Positions 45,019 to 52,324 of a stretch of 64,000 nt of DNA are shown here, one piece after another. Numbering within the stretch: position 1 is the stretch's first letter; each line of letters opens with the position of its first letter. This DNA is from Haliscomenobacter sp040403615 (GTDB lineage: Bacteria > Bacteroidota > Bacteroidia > Chitinophagales > Saprospiraceae), in assembly GCF_040403615.1 (NCBI RefSeq), contig NZ_JBBAKG010000029.1, positions 8,422 through 72,421 of the forward strand. The letters are read 5' to 3'. A program made the translations under genes and the position numbers. Below the pieces are notes generated by a model. It had not been told where the DNA came from. It saw nothing but the letters and a program-made list of their open reading frames with translations, and searched no databases.

Positions 45019-45090
45019 GGGTAACCCTGTGTGGTTACCCGTTGGCAACCAAGTAAGGTTGCCGATACTGGGCAACCACGTAGGGTTGCC
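45019..45090. repeat. Three palindromes of the GGnAACC family, rplF-rplR spacer
   Basis: The units are GGGTAACC-6-GGTTACCC (45019-45040), GGCAACC-6-GGTTGCC (45044-45063) and GGCAACC-6-GGTTGCC (45071-45090). The last ends 1 base before the rplF stop codon. The central ACCACGTAGGG also occurs twice next to eno (34304-34334). Confidence 0.85.
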
Positions 45091-45091
45091 G

Positions 45092-45649
45092 CTACTTCTT
45101 ACCGCTGGTCTTGCCTGCTTTGCGGCGAATTTCTTCACCAACAAACCGGATACCTTTACCTTTGTAAGGCTCGGGTTTACGCAAGCTGCGAATTTTGGCA
45201 CACACTTGACCCAGCAATTCTTTGTCAATGCACTCAAGCTTAATGATCGGGTTTTGACCTTTATCTTGACGCGTTTCGATTTTGATTTCCTGTGGAATGC
45301 GGAACAAAATCGGGTGGGAGTAACCAAGGCTCAATTCCAGCCACTGGCCATTACTGGCAGCACGGAAACCTACCCCGAATATTTCCATTTCGCGAATATA
45401 TCCTTCGGAAACACCAGTCACCATATTATTGATGAGTGCGCGAAACAACCCGTGAACTTCACGGTGGCGTTTTTGATCAGTTGGGCGTTTGATTTCCAGC
45501 ACACCATCGTTCATTTCGAGGGTAAGGTCTGGATCGATTTTTTGTTGCAGTTGACCTTTAGGGCCTTTAACTGTAACTAAATTGCCTTTGCTGACATCTA
45601 TGTCTACCCCCTTGGGAAGTTGAATTGGAGCTTTACCTACTCGAGACAT
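45092..45649 (-). CDS. rplF: 50S ribosomal protein L6
   Basis: The 185-residue protein has two duplicated L6 domains: MSRVGKAPIQLPKGVDIDV with VTVKGPKGQLQQ, and VGFRAASNGQWLELSLGYSHP. The C-terminal signature reads PEPYKGKGIRFVGEEIRRKAGK. It lies near the sarcin-ricin loop and supports elongation-factor binding. It follows rpsH after 22 bases. Confidence 0.98.
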   Translation of the reverse strand: MSRVGKAPIQLPKGVDIDVSKGNLVTVKGPKGQLQQKIDPDLTLEMNDGVLEIKRPTDQKRHREVHGLFRALINNMVTGVSEGYIREMEIFGVGFRAASNGQWLELSLGYSHPILFRIPQEIKIETRQDKGQNPIIKLECIDKELLGQVCAKIRSLRKPEPYKGKGIRFVGEEIRRKAGKTSGKK

Positions 45650-45671
45650 CTTTTCTGATTTGAGCGGTTAA

Positions 45672-46082
45672 TTAATAAATGTAGCAAAGCAATTCGCCAC
45701 CTACATTCAGTTCGCGTGCCTTTTTATCAGACATTACGCCACGAGAAGTAGAAACGATTGCCAAACCCAGGCCATTAATGATACGAGGCATTTCATCTGC
45801 TTTCGCGTACTTACGCAAACCAGGCTTTGAAATACGGCCTAACTCACGGATCACCGGTTTACGGGTGATGGGATCGTACTTTAAAGCGACTTTGATGATG
45901 CCCTGACCACCTTTGCCGACATTGTCCTCAAACTTGTATTTCAGGATATAGCCTTGCTCGTAAAGAATCTCAGTGATTGCTTTCTTCAACTTGGAGGCAG
46001 GAATATCTACAATGCGGTGTCCCGCTTGCTGCGCGTTGCGAACACGCGTCAGATAATCTGCAATAGGATCTGAAAATGCCAT
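45672..46082 (-). CDS. rpsH: 30S ribosomal protein S8
   Basis: The 136-residue 16S central-domain protein reads DPIADYLTRVRNAQQAGHR and VDIPASKLKKAITEILYEQGYI. The C-terminal RNA-binding signature is GLAIVSTSRGVMSDKKARE. In E. coli S8 represses the spc operon; no equivalent target site could be recognised here. Confidence 0.98.
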   Translation of the reverse strand: MAFSDPIADYLTRVRNAQQAGHRIVDIPASKLKKAITEILYEQGYILKYKFEDNVGKGGQGIIKVALKYDPITRKPVIRELGRISKPGLRKYAKADEMPRIINGLGLAIVSTSRGVMSDKKARELNVGGELLCYIY

Positions 46083-46158
46083 CTTTATGATGTTTCGCCA
46101 GCCGGTTTTCCATTTTCATGAAACGTGGAACCTGGCCAACTGTTAAAGAATTTCTTTC

Positions 46159-46428
46159 TTACCAACTGCTTTTGGTGATTCCGGGAATCTTGCCATAAAG
46201 GGCCATTTCGCGGAATTTATTCCGGCAAAGACCAAACTGGCGCATGTAACCCTTTGGACGACCGGTCAACTGACAACGGTTGTGCATCCGAATAGGGTTA
46301 GAGTTGCGGGGCAGTTTATCCAGTTCTTCCCAGTTGCCTTCTTCTTTGAGTTGCTTGCGCAAATCAGCGTATTTAGCAACCAATTTGGCTCTTTTTACTT
46401 CCCGAGCGATAATCGACTTCTTTGCCAC
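46159..46428 (-). CDS. rpsN: 30S ribosomal protein S14 (zinc-free form)
   Basis: The 89-residue long-form S14 reads MAKKSIIAREVKRAKLVAKY and RNRCQLTGRPKGYMRQFGLC-like region, ending LYGKIPGITKSSW. It has single cysteines at the usual positions instead of two CXXC pairs, so it is the zinc-independent type. It follows rplE after 6 bases. Confidence 0.97.
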   Translation of the reverse strand: MAKKSIIAREVKRAKLVAKYADLRKQLKEEGNWEELDKLPRNSNPIRMHNRCQLTGRPKGYMRQFGLCRNKFREMALYGKIPGITKSSW

Positions 46429-46434
46429 GGTATA

Positions 46435-46995
46435 TTAGTTTGATTTCTGGTTCTTGAATGGAAGACCCAACAATTTCAACAAAGCCAAAGCTTCGGCATC
46501 GGTTTTGGCAGTGGTCACGAAAGTGATGTCCATACCAGTCATGCGGGCAATTTTTTCAATATCGATTTCCGGGAAGATGATCTGCTCGGTAATGCCCATT
46601 GAATAGTTGCCACGCCCATCGAAGCTTTTGTCATTGATGCCACGAAAATCGCGTACACGAGGCAATGCGATCGAGATTAAACGATCCATAAATTCGTACA
46701 TACGGATATTGCGCAGGGTTACTCTTGCTCCAATTGGCATGCCTTCACGCAGCTTAAAATTGGAGATTGAGGTTTTTGCTTTGGTTGGAACGGCTTTTTG
46801 GCCTGCAATACGAGACATCTCTTCGATTGCTACATCCACCAATTTTTTATCCTGTGTAGCGGAGCCGATCCCCTGGTTGATAGAAATCTTAACCAAGCGG
46901 GGTACTTCCATGATAGAGCTGTATTGGAATTGTTCCATTAGAGCGCTGATCACTTCCTCCTTGTATTTTGTCTTTAGTCTAGGAAAGTAACTCAT
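46435..46995 (-). CDS. rplE: 50S ribosomal protein L5
   Basis: The 186-residue 5S rRNA-binding protein contacts S13 and P-site tRNA. It opens YFPRLKTKYKEEVISALMEQF and has EVPRLVKISINQGIGSA, TKAKTSISNFKLREGMPIG, RVRDFRGINDKSFDGRGNYS and the C-terminal DITFVTTAKTDAEALALL. Its ATG overlaps the rplX stop by one base (TAATG), so translation is coupled. Confidence 0.98.
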   Translation of the reverse strand: MSYFPRLKTKYKEEVISALMEQFQYSSIMEVPRLVKISINQGIGSATQDKKLVDVAIEEMSRIAGQKAVPTKAKTSISNFKLREGMPIGARVTLRNIRMYEFMDRLISIALPRVRDFRGINDKSFDGRGNYSMGITEQIIFPEIDIEKIARMTGMDITFVTTAKTDAEALALLKLLGLPFKNQKSN

Positions 46996-47351
46996 TACTG
47001 AATGATTTCGCCTGATTTTTTTGAATAACGAACCAGTTTACCATCTACCTCTTTGCGACCAACCCGAGTAGGCGTACCTTCTTTTGGGTCAACAATCATG
47101 AGGTTGGAGATGTGGATTGGTGCAAGCATTTCTTCGATTCCACCTGCTGCATCTTGCGTTGCTTTGCGGTGTTTCATCCGAATGTTCACATCTTTTACCA
47201 GTACCCGACTTTCAGCTGGGAACACTTCCAGCACCTCTTTTGGATCAGAAAGATTCTTATAGGCGCCGGCGATCACAAAGACCATGTCTCCCTTCTTGAT
47301 TTTAAGCTTGGGAGCGTGTCTTTTATTGTTTGTTGTTTTCTTAACTGCCAT
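46995..47351 (-). CDS. rplX: 50S ribosomal protein L24
   Basis: The 118-residue assembly-initiator protein has a KOW motif (KIKKGDMVFVIAGAYKN), ESRVLVKDVNIRMKHRKA, and IHISNLMIVDPKEGTPTRVG. The N terminus (AVKKTTNNKRHAPKL) is a basic extension. It lies between rplN (45 bases) and rplE (1-base overlap). Confidence 0.97.
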   Translation of the reverse strand: MAVKKTTNNKRHAPKLKIKKGDMVFVIAGAYKNLSDPKEVLEVFPAESRVLVKDVNIRMKHRKATQDAAGGIEEMLAPIHISNLMIVDPKEGTPTRVGRKEVDGKLVRYSKKSGEIIQ

Positions 47352-47396
47352 TGTTCGACGAATTAATAGCGCTTGCGAATCAAAGCAACGCTTGGG

Positions 47397-47762
47397 TTAA
47401 AGTACCTCAGGAGCAAGAGATACGATACGCATAAACTCCTTCTCGCGCAACTCACGAGCTACAGGTCCGAAAATACGGGAACCACGTGGCTCATCATTGT
47501 TGTTCAGCAATACGCAAGCGTTGTCGTCGAAACGAATATAGGAACCGTCTTTACGGCGAATTTCCTTTCTAGTGCGAACGATAACTGCTTTTGAAACGCT
47601 ACCTTTCTTGACACCTCCAGGGGAAGCATCTTTCACGGCAACGACAATTTTATCGCCTACGGACGCATAACGGCGGCCTGAGCCACCGAGTACACGTATA
47701 CAGAGCACTTCTTTGGCTCCGCTATTGTCGGCTACTTTGAGTCTGGATTCCTGTTGGATCAT
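47397..47762 (-). CDS. rplN: 50S ribosomal protein L14
   Basis: The 121-residue beta-barrel protein is at the subunit interface. It reads MIQQESRLKVADNSGAKEVL, GDKIVVAVKDASPGG, KAVIVRTRKEIRRKDGSYI and the C-terminal RELREKEFMRIVSLAPEVL. All are typical. The 123-base spacer upstream (to rpsQ) holds a palindrome at 47866-47885. Confidence 0.98.
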   Translation of the reverse strand: MIQQESRLKVADNSGAKEVLCIRVLGGSGRRYASVGDKIVVAVKDASPGGVKKGSVSKAVIVRTRKEIRRKDGSYIRFDDNACVLLNNNDEPRGSRIFGPVARELREKEFMRIVSLAPEVL

Positions 47763-47865
47763 GGTTGACGTCTGGTTTTAGAGGATTTATCTCCAATTCA
47801 GGAGGAATAAATCGTAAACACACGTGATAATACCCTTGAATAGAAATCGTGCTGATCATAAAGAC

Positions 47866-47885
47866 CCCACGATTAAAATTGTGGG
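47866..47885. repeat. REP-like palindrome directly after the rpsQ stop
   Basis: CCCACGATTAAAATTGTGGG is a 20-base palindrome with one G-T type pair. It touches the rpsQ stop codon (47886-47888) on the minus strand. It belongs to the same family as the cluster at 37582-37720. Confidence 0.75.
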
Positions 47886-48140
47886 TTATTTCGCTCTTTC
47901 GATGATTTCGACCAAGCGCCAGCGCTTGAGTTTACTCAATGGCCTGGTTTCCATAATTTTCACTACATCACCGATGTTGCAATCATTATTTTCGTCATGA
48001 GCCATAAAACTCTTGGTCTTCTTCACGAACTTACCGTAGATTGGGTGGCGCAGCTTACGCTCAACTGTTACAGCAACGGTCTTGTTCATCTTGTTGCTTG
48101 TCACGACGCCGGTACGCGTTTTTCTAAGATTTCTTTCCAT
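47886..48140 (-). CDS. rpsQ: 30S ribosomal protein S17
   Basis: The 84-residue primary 16S-binding protein reads MERNLRKTRTGVVTSNKMNK, VERKLRHPIYGKFVKKTKSF, and GDVVKIMETRPLSKLKRWRL. Start 48140, 4 bases after the rpmC stop, is chosen over 48170, which would overlap rpmC by 26 bases. Confidence 0.97.
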   Translation of the reverse strand: MERNLRKTRTGVVTSNKMNKTVAVTVERKLRHPIYGKFVKKTKSFMAHDENNDCNIGDVVKIMETRPLSKLKRWRLVEIIERAK

Positions 48141-48144
48141 CACC

Positions 48145-48408
48145 TTACTGTTTACGACGTCTTCTTGCACGAATTTTAGAACGCATTGCCAACTCTTCCG
48201 GACCCATTGTCGTTACTTGACGACGGCGCATCTCGGTATTGAGGCGCGCAATGTCGCGTCGAAGGTCACGCAACTCCATTGGGTTAGATAACCCTTTGAT
48301 TGCGTGTTCGAACTTCATTTTACGGTAGAGCGATTCGGAATTATCCAACTCAGCCTGGAGGGCATCATCAGCTAATCCTTTTAGCTCTTCTAAATTACTG
48401 TTTGCCAT
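48145..48408 (-). CDS. rpmC: 50S ribosomal protein L29, extended
   Basis: The 87-residue helical-hairpin protein is at the tunnel exit, near the SRP and trigger-factor site. The core is LEELKGLADDALQAELDNSE and LRDLRRDIARLNTEMRRRQ. The C-terminal ~20 residues, ending KIRARRRRKQ, exceed the usual 64-72. It lies between rplP (127 bases upstream) and rpsQ. Confidence 0.95.
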   Translation of the reverse strand: MANSNLEELKGLADDALQAELDNSESLYRKMKFEHAIKGLSNPMELRDLRRDIARLNTEMRRRQVTTMGPEELAMRSKIRARRRRKQ

Positions 48409-48535
48409 TGGCTTAAAAAATTAAGTTTGATATAAATCATCGTCGCCAGATTGGGTTTCCTACTGATTATATTTTCACTAAAGAGGAAAACACAGCGAAA
48501 ACTAATATCTGGCGCCTATTTGAATGCATTTAGCA

Positions 48536-48955
48536 TTAAATTGCAGCATCGGGACGAGTAACGATTTTGGTCAAAACTGGCAATTTTTGCGCAGCAAGAC
48601 GCAGTGCTTCGTTGGCCACCTCGAGTGGAACACCGTCGATCTCAAACATAATCCGACCTGGTTTTACTTGTGCTACCCAGTGATCCACAGCACCTTTACC
48701 TTTACCCATCCGCACTTCTTGAGGCTTCTTGGTGATAGGTTTGTCGGGGAAAATGCGAATCCACACTTTACCTTCCCGTTTCATAGAACGAGTCATCGCA
48801 ATACGAGCTGATTCAATTTGACGGTTGGTAATCCGCGCACCGGTAACTGCCTTCAGACCAAATGTCCCAAACGCTATAGTACCGCCTTTCAGGGCCAGAC
48901 CTTTCATTCTGCCTTTCTGTTGCTTGCGGTATTTCGTTCTTTTAGGCTGTAACAT
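48536..48955 (-). CDS. rplP: 50S ribosomal protein L16
   Basis: The 139-residue protein at the A-site tRNA elbow reads MLQPKRTKYRKQQKGRMKG, FGLKAVTGARITNRQIESAR, FPDKPITKKPQEVRMGKGKG, and the PGRIMFEIDGVP strand. The arginine in the KGKGAVDHW region is where YcfD-type hydroxylation occurs in some bacteria. Unusually it is separated from rpsC by 291 bases with a promoter of its own (49022-49029). Confidence 0.97.
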   Translation of the reverse strand: MLQPKRTKYRKQQKGRMKGLALKGGTIAFGTFGLKAVTGARITNRQIESARIAMTRSMKREGKVWIRIFPDKPITKKPQEVRMGKGKGAVDHWVAQVKPGRIMFEIDGVPLEVANEALRLAAQKLPVLTKIVTRPDAAI

Positions 48956-49021
48956 TGTTTATGTATTTAGCGGAATTTCAGTAAAATAGCTGAAAACCAC
49001 CAGCTTTTTGAAAAAGTCTGG

Positions 49022-49029
49022 CAAAGGTA
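49022..49029 (-). promoter_or_regulatory. -7 element of an internal S10-operon promoter (rplP)
   Basis: The minus strand reads TACCTTTG, a perfect TAnnTTTG. The base block 20 upstream is TTAG, three of four for TTTG. The predicted leader of about 60 bases contains a small hairpin (AGCTG...CAGCT, about 48985-49010). It restarts transcription after the rpsC hairpin. Confidence 0.6.
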
Positions 49030-49128
49030 CAGCTTTGGATTGAAATATTCTAAGTACTTGTTTAAATTTTTTCAGTTAAATCTTAAACAAACTCAACTAA
49101 AAAAATTTAAACCTCTTTCCTTAGTCTG

Positions 49129-49243
49129 ACGCAAAAAATTACTTCCCGATTTTTTTAGAGGGTTTTGAATAGAAAGCTCACTTGAAATGAATCGTTCGAC
49201 CTTCTATTCAAAACCCAAAATCGGGAAGTTAATTTTTCTGCGT
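49129..49243 (-). terminator. Long hairpin / terminator after rpsC
   Basis: The arms at 49129-49174 and 49202-49243 are complementary over about 40 bases, apart from a 7-base bulge and two single-base differences, with a 27-base loop. On the minus strand it starts 3 bases after the rpsC stop and its second arm runs into AATTTTTTGCGT. It probably terminates or protects the rpsC-proximal transcript. Confidence 0.7.
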
Positions 49244-49246
49244 TAC

Positions 49247-50155
49247 TTATCGTTTGCGTGGGCCTCCACCGCCGCCACCGCCGCGGTTATTGCCGCCGCC
49301 GCCAGCGTTACCGCCACCGCCGCCAGCATTGCCGCCGCCGCCACCAGCACCGCCACGGCGACGATCGCCACCGCCGCCACCGCCACGGTTTCTATCGTTG
49401 CCACCACGGCCTTCACCTCTTTCACCACCACGGCCACGACCACCGCCGTCGCGACGATTCTGACCCTGGCCTTGTCCACCTCCAGGTTGGGTTGTATTGG
49501 ATGGAGCAGAAGTAGGCGTCAATTCACGCTTACCCAATACTTCACCTTTACAGATCCAAACTTTGATGCCAATTTTTCCATAAACGGTCAACGCCTCTTT
49601 CCAAGAGTAGTCGATGTCTGCGCGGAAGGTATGTAAAGGAGTACGACCTTCCTTGTATTCTTCAGTACGTGCCATTTCAGCGCCATTCAAACGACCGGAA
49701 ATGCGCACTTTAATGCCTTCTCCACCTGCACGGATGGTAGATTGGATCGACATTTTGATGGCACGACGGTAGTTGATACGCGCTTCCAATTGCTTGGCAA
49801 TGGATTCTGCTACGATATTGGCGTCCAATTCTGGCTTACGGATTTCCGTAATGTTGATCTGAACGTCTTTGCTGGTCAATTTCTTGAGCTCTTCGCGGAT
49901 ACGGTCTACCTCCTGACCACCCTTGCCGATAATGATACCGGGACGGGAAGTATGGATGGTTACAGTGATGCGCTTGAGTGTACGCTCGATTACGATACGA
50001 GATATACCGCCCTTGTTAACACGTGCATTGAGGTAAATGCGGATTCTTTCATCCTCAACAACTTTGGCTGCGAAGTCCTTGCCTCCGAACCAGTTGGATT
50101 CCCAACCTCTGATGATCCCCAGGCGATTGCCGATTGGATTAGTCTTCTGACCCAT
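49247..50155 (-). CDS. rpsC: 30S ribosomal protein S3 with RGG-like Gly/Arg-rich tail
   Basis: Residues 1-222 are normal S3: MGQKTNPIGNRLGIIRGWES, a KH domain with the IIGKGG loop (75-80), and the C-terminal ARTEEYKEGRTPLHTFRADI with YGKIGIKVWICKGE. S3 lines the mRNA entry tunnel and has helicase activity. Residues 225-302 are an added low-complexity tail almost wholly Gly, Arg, Asn and Asp, in RGG and GGGG runs. E. coli S3 has 233 residues. The tail DNA is a GC-rich triplet repeat (about 49254-49460) that stands out from its surroundings and may vary in length. It is the last gene before the long hairpin that splits the S10 operon. Confidence 0.97.
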   Translation of the reverse strand: MGQKTNPIGNRLGIIRGWESNWFGGKDFAAKVVEDERIRIYLNARVNKGGISRIVIERTLKRITVTIHTSRPGIIIGKGGQEVDRIREELKKLTSKDVQINITEIRKPELDANIVAESIAKQLEARINYRRAIKMSIQSTIRAGGEGIKVRISGRLNGAEMARTEEYKEGRTPLHTFRADIDYSWKEALTVYGKIGIKVWICKGEVLGKRELTPTSAPSNTTQPGGGQGQGQNRRDGGGRGRGGERGEGRGGNDRNRGGGGGGDRRRGGAGGGGGNAGGGGGNAGGGGNNRGGGGGGGPRKR

Positions 50156-50175
50156 ATAATGGTGTAGTTGGATTG

Positions 50176-50580
50176 TTAATTAGTTTGTTCCATTTCTTCT
50201 ACAACCACAGCTTGATCATCAACCCCGGGAACCGCAGTGCGATTTTCCACAATGATCGTTACGTGGTTAGAACGTTTACGAATGCGGTGAGCACGGCCGT
50301 GTGGAGCCGGGCGGAAACGCTTAACGATGGCACCGCCATCAACAAAAGCCGTTTTGATGTATAGGTCGTAATCGTCAGCACTTTCGTTGCCTTCCAGTTT
50401 GTACTCCCAGTTGGCAACCGCACTACGAACTAATTTTTCCAACCACACAGCAGCTTCTTTCTTAGTAAAGCGCAGGATGTTGATGGCATCATCCACCTTT
50501 TTCCCACGGATAATATCCACTACAAGACGCATCTTGCGCGCAGACATCGTGACATTTTTGATTTTTGCTACAGCTTGCAT
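50176..50580 (-). CDS. rplV: 50S ribosomal protein L22
   Basis: The 134-residue protein has a beta-hairpin that lines the peptide exit tunnel. It reads VTMSARKMRLVVDIIRGKKV, AAVWLEKLVRSAVANWEYK, and RFRPAPHGRAHRIRKRSNHV. The acidic C-terminal end (about 120-134) is a small extension. It follows rpsS after 103 bases containing an inverted repeat. Confidence 0.97.
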   Translation of the reverse strand: MQAVAKIKNVTMSARKMRLVVDIIRGKKVDDAINILRFTKKEAAVWLEKLVRSAVANWEYKLEGNESADDYDLYIKTAFVDGGAIVKRFRPAPHGRAHRIRKRSNHVTIIVENRTAVPGVDDQAVVVEEMEQTN

Positions 50581-50600
50581 GTCTGTTCTTTTAGGGTTTT

Positions 50601-50685
50601 AAGTTTTGGGCCATGCGTTTTGAGTTTTACACCTTGGTTTCGCTCGGTGACTAATTCAAAACTCACAATCCAGCACTTAAAACTT
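50601..50685. repeat. Imperfect inverted repeat in the rpsS-rplV spacer
   Basis: AAGTTTTGGG...TGAGTTTT (50601-50628) is complementary to AAAACTCA...TTAAAACTT (50658-50685), with mismatches in the middle. The loop contains CTTGGTTTCGCTCGGTGAC. The right arm reaches into the rpsS stop codon (50684-50686). It resembles the 33859-33945 element in layout and in the AACTTAAAACTT flank. Confidence 0.65.
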
Positions 50686-50953
50686 ATTTCTTACGGTTGC
50701 CAGAGTGACCTTTGTAATTGCGTGTAGGTGAAAATTCACCCAACTTGTGTCCGACCATGTTCTCGGTAACGAATACTGGAACGAAGGTTTTACCGTTGTG
50801 AACGGCGATGGTTTCACCCACCATATCGGGGATGATCATCGAAGCGCGAGACCAGGTTTTGATAACGCTCTTTTTCTTTGCATCCTTTGATGCAAGAACC
50901 TTTTCCAGCAATTTATGGAACACATATGGTCCCTTTTTGATTGATCTTGCCAT
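50684..50953 (-). CDS. rpsS: 30S ribosomal protein S19
   Basis: The 89-residue head protein reads MARSIKKGPYVFHKLLEKVL, IKTWSRASMIIPDMVGETIA, and GHKLGEFSPTRNYKGHSG. It forms bridge contacts with S13. It is flanked on both sides by spacers with inverted repeats, and its stop codon overlaps the downstream one. Confidence 0.98.
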   Translation of the reverse strand: MARSIKKGPYVFHKLLEKVLASKDAKKKSVIKTWSRASMIIPDMVGETIAVHNGKTFVPVFVTENMVGHKLGEFSPTRNYKGHSGNRKK

Positions 50954-50958
50954 TGTCT

Positions 50959-51048
50959 TATCAGCTAGCAGCTTTCAGCTTTCAGCCATTAGCCATCAGA
51001 AGTATGTTTCTGCTGATGGCCGGTGGCTCATTGCTGATAGCTGTTTAA
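50959..51048. repeat. Imperfect inverted repeat of AGCT/CATCAG motifs, rplB-rpsS spacer
   Basis: Left TATCAGCTAGCAGC...CCATCAGAAG (50959-51002) and right TCTGCTGATGG...GCTGATAGCTG (51009-51044) are partly complementary. They are built from short repeats of CAGCTTTCAG, CCATTAG and CTGATGG. The element fills the spacer and reaches the rplB stop (51045). Confidence 0.6.
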
Positions 51049-51881
51049 GGATTTTTGGTTTTTCTCCGGGTAAGGATAAGCTTGTTTGAAGCCTTATTCT
51101 TATCGCGGGTCTTAAAGCCTTTAGCAGGCATACCATTGCGGTTTCGTGGGTGACCACCAGATGCGCGGCCTTCGCCACCACCCATGGGGTGATCCACAGG
51201 GTTCATCGCTACCCCACGTACGTGTGGACGACGACCCAACCAACGATTGCGGCCTGCTTTACCCAATACTTCCAACCCGTGGTCACCATTAGAGGTAGTA
51301 CCAATAGTTGCTTTACAAGTGACCAGGATACGGCGTGCTTCACCAGAAGGCAATTTCACTACTGCGTATTTGCTACCTTCACGACCGTTCAGGATACCAT
51401 AAGTTCCAGCACTGCGCGCGAGCGAGGCACCTTTACCAGGGCTCAATTCGATGGCGTGAATGGTTGCACCAAGAGGAATGTCCTTCAAAAACAAGGCATT
51501 ACCCGTGTTTGGTGCAGCACCATCTCCTGACATGATTTCGGTACCTACTTTCAGTCCATCGGGAGCGATGATGTAGCGCTTTTCACCATCGGCATACTCC
51601 ACCAAAGCGATAAACGCTGTGCGGTTGGGGTCATACTCAATGGTTTTTACGATTGCAGTGATGCCATCCTTATCCCGCTTGAAGTCGATGACACGATAGC
51701 GGCGCTTGTGACCACCACCACGTTGACGCATCGTCAAGTGACCTGAACTGTTGCGACCGCCACTTTTCTTAAGCGGTGCCATCAGGCTTTTTTCTGGTTT
51801 ATCCGTGGTCAGTTCTGTGAAGGTCTGACCAACCCGATAACGCGATCCCGGAGTTACCGGATTCATTTTTTTAACTGCCAT
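51045..51881 (-). CDS. rplB: 50S ribosomal protein L2
   Basis: The 278-residue protein is near the peptidyl-transferase centre. It reads KPEKSLMAPLKKSGGRNSSG, GGGHKRRYRVIDFKRDK, ELSPGKGASLARSAGTYG, and AMNPVDHPMGGGEGRASGG. In the last motif one His of the usual DHPHGG is Met, as in relatives of this phylum. It ends in the normal basic segment. Confidence 0.98.
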   Translation of the reverse strand: MAVKKMNPVTPGSRYRVGQTFTELTTDKPEKSLMAPLKKSGGRNSSGHLTMRQRGGGHKRRYRVIDFKRDKDGITAIVKTIEYDPNRTAFIALVEYADGEKRYIIAPDGLKVGTEIMSGDGAAPNTGNALFLKDIPLGATIHAIELSPGKGASLARSAGTYGILNGREGSKYAVVKLPSGEARRILVTCKATIGTTSNGDHGLEVLGKAGRNRWLGRRPHVRGVAMNPVDHPMGGGEGRASGGHPRNRNGMPAKGFKTRDKNKASNKLILTRRKTKNP

Positions 51882-51991
51882 TGTTATGGTCTTTTACGTT
51901 CATCGCCGGATCGAAACCACCATAATTGTTTCGCCGACCCGAACGAACATTGGTTAACCTGCAGTGGTAGCCGAAGCTATTGCTGCATAAT

Positions 51992-52291
51992 TTACAACTC
52001 TGCGAAGAAATCAATGTTTTCGCCTTCAGCGAGGGTAACAATTGCTTTCTTGTAGGCAGATACACGGCCACGCACAACACCGGTACGGGTAGAGCGAGAT
52101 TTGGTTTTACCAGGAACAACCAGAGTGTTCACGGCTTCAACGGTAACCCCGTAAAAAGCTTCAACAGCTTTTTTGATCTCTACTTTGTTGGCTCTCCGAT
52201 GCACGATGAAAGAGTACTTGTTCAATGTACTTGACAATCTCTCTGCTTTCTCCGTGATCAGCGGCTGAATAAGAATTTCTTTCTTTGCCAT
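51992..52291 (-). CDS. rplW: 50S ribosomal protein L23
   Basis: The 99-residue protein is at the tunnel exit and docks trigger factor and SRP. It reads ILIQPLITEKAERLSSTLNK, YSFIVHRRANKVEIKKAVEA, and VNTLVVPGKTKSRSTRTG. The loop glutamate of the VAKTEKE type is not conserved. It lies between rplD (33 bases upstream) and rplB. Confidence 0.97.
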   Translation of the reverse strand: MAKKEILIQPLITEKAERLSSTLNKYSFIVHRRANKVEIKKAVEAFYGVTVEAVNTLVVPGKTKSRSTRTGVVRGRVSAYKKAIVTLAEGENIDFFAEL

Positions 52292-52324
52292 CTTTCAACT
52301 ATTCTTAAGGCTTTCCGACACGGA

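Noticed and set aside
49254..49463. Proline-rich plus-strand frame
   Set aside because: It mirrors the Gly/Arg tail of S3; the GC-rich triplet repeat opens all frames.
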